Shown here in pieces: positions 49,963 to 50,015 of a DNA stretch of 50,015 bases. The stretch's first letter is position 1, and each line of letters opens with the position of its first letter. The position numbers and the translations under genes were made by a program. Source of the DNA: an uncultured Muribaculaceae bacterium (lineage in GTDB: Bacteria; Bacteroidota; Bacteroidia; Bacteroidales; Muribaculaceae); NCBI GenBank assembly GCA_910584125.1, contig CAJTXU010000020.1, positions 1 to 50,015 on the forward strand, in the 5' to 3' direction. The notes below the pieces were generated by a model. That model was given only the letters and a program-made list of their open reading frames with translations. It searched no databases and had not been told where the DNA came from.

Positions 49963-50015
49963 GTTCGCCCAGCATGTATTCAGTCTAACAGGTGCAAGTC
50001 CTCGGCACGCCCGAT
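49963..50015 (+). other. Possible 5' end of a group II intron or structured RNA (cut by window)
   Basis: GTTCGCCCAGCATG resembles the GUGYGCCCAG-type 5' end of group II introns, and AGGTGCAAGTCCT resembles the conserved GGTGxAAGTCC segment of domain I. The first pentamer is GTTCG rather than GTGYG, and only 53 nt are visible. The position just behind a terminator hairpin is a favoured site for class C introns. Tentative. Confidence 0.3.

Noticed and set aside
49980..50015. GGTGCAAGTCC near the edge considered as a tRNA T-arm
   Set aside because: The flanking bases do not form a 5-bp T stem and no D or anticodon arm precedes it; intron-like sequence is the better, still weak, reading.

Overview
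The window looks like a chromosomal segment of a GC-rich gut Bacteroidales, most likely Muribaculaceae-like (inference). Reasons: TAnnTTTG-type -7 promoter boxes, weak Shine-Dalgarno sites, short lipoprotein signals, a SAM-like/Arm-type tyrosine recombinase, and a large secreted protein with a type IX-like C-terminal tail. No rRNA, complete tRNA or CRISPR array is visible.

Layout. 1-3096: start of an AAA-ATPase/nuclease-type gene (minus), an exported alpha/beta hydrolase and a tyrosine recombinase. 3097-3815: gene-free, repeat-rich and AT-rich. 3816-25370: a long co-directional operon headed by homologues of the Salmonella-type putative virulence factors SrfB (actin/Hsp70-like ATPase fold) and SrfC (P-loop NTPase). 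It continues with a membrane-anchored subtilisin, a multi-TM protein, a second GTPase-like protein, a 1096-aa single-TM protein, lipoproteins, a coiled-coil exported protein and Ig/carboxypeptidase-regulatory-like proteins. I read it as one envelope-associated machine. 25431-31923: small transcription units encoding exported Cys/His-rich miniproteins, a DUF1810 protein, a trypsin-like lipoprotein and small membrane or zinc-ribbon membrane proteins. 31977-37315: ECF sigma factor, small protein, exported caspase, second ECF sigma factor, single-TM protein (candidate anti-sigma) and exported TPR-CHAT protease; the last four genes overlap by exactly 4 nt each. 37498-44561: NADAR protein, XRE pseudogene, MITE-like inverted repeat, ADP-ribosylglycohydrolase, WG-repeat membrane protein, SIS-domain protein, another Cys/His miniprotein and a DUF3298-type protein. 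44566-46650: HigBA-type toxin-antitoxin pair, a truncated ATPase and duplicated operator-like palindromes. 46651-49902: large secreted multidomain protein with a strong terminator. The last ~50 nt may be the start of a group II intron (weak).

How it may work together. The main result is a six-fold repeated promoter-like block, GGGTTAC-N15/16-TCATA followed by GGTAAA, found only in intergenic DNA ahead of the accessory units: 25431, 27881, 28996, 30147, 31977 and 42838. One copy lies directly in front of the first ECF sigma gene, so I infer an autoregulated ECF regulon that ties the Srf-linked envelope genes, the miniproteins and the caspase/CHAT protease module into one response. Exported caspase and CHAT proteases, with a TM protein translationally coupled to a sigma factor, suggest that proteolysis of an anti-sigma factor could be the switch. 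DUF1810, NADAR, ADP-ribosylglycohydrolase and SIS proteins nearby hint at an NAD/ADP-ribose-related branch.
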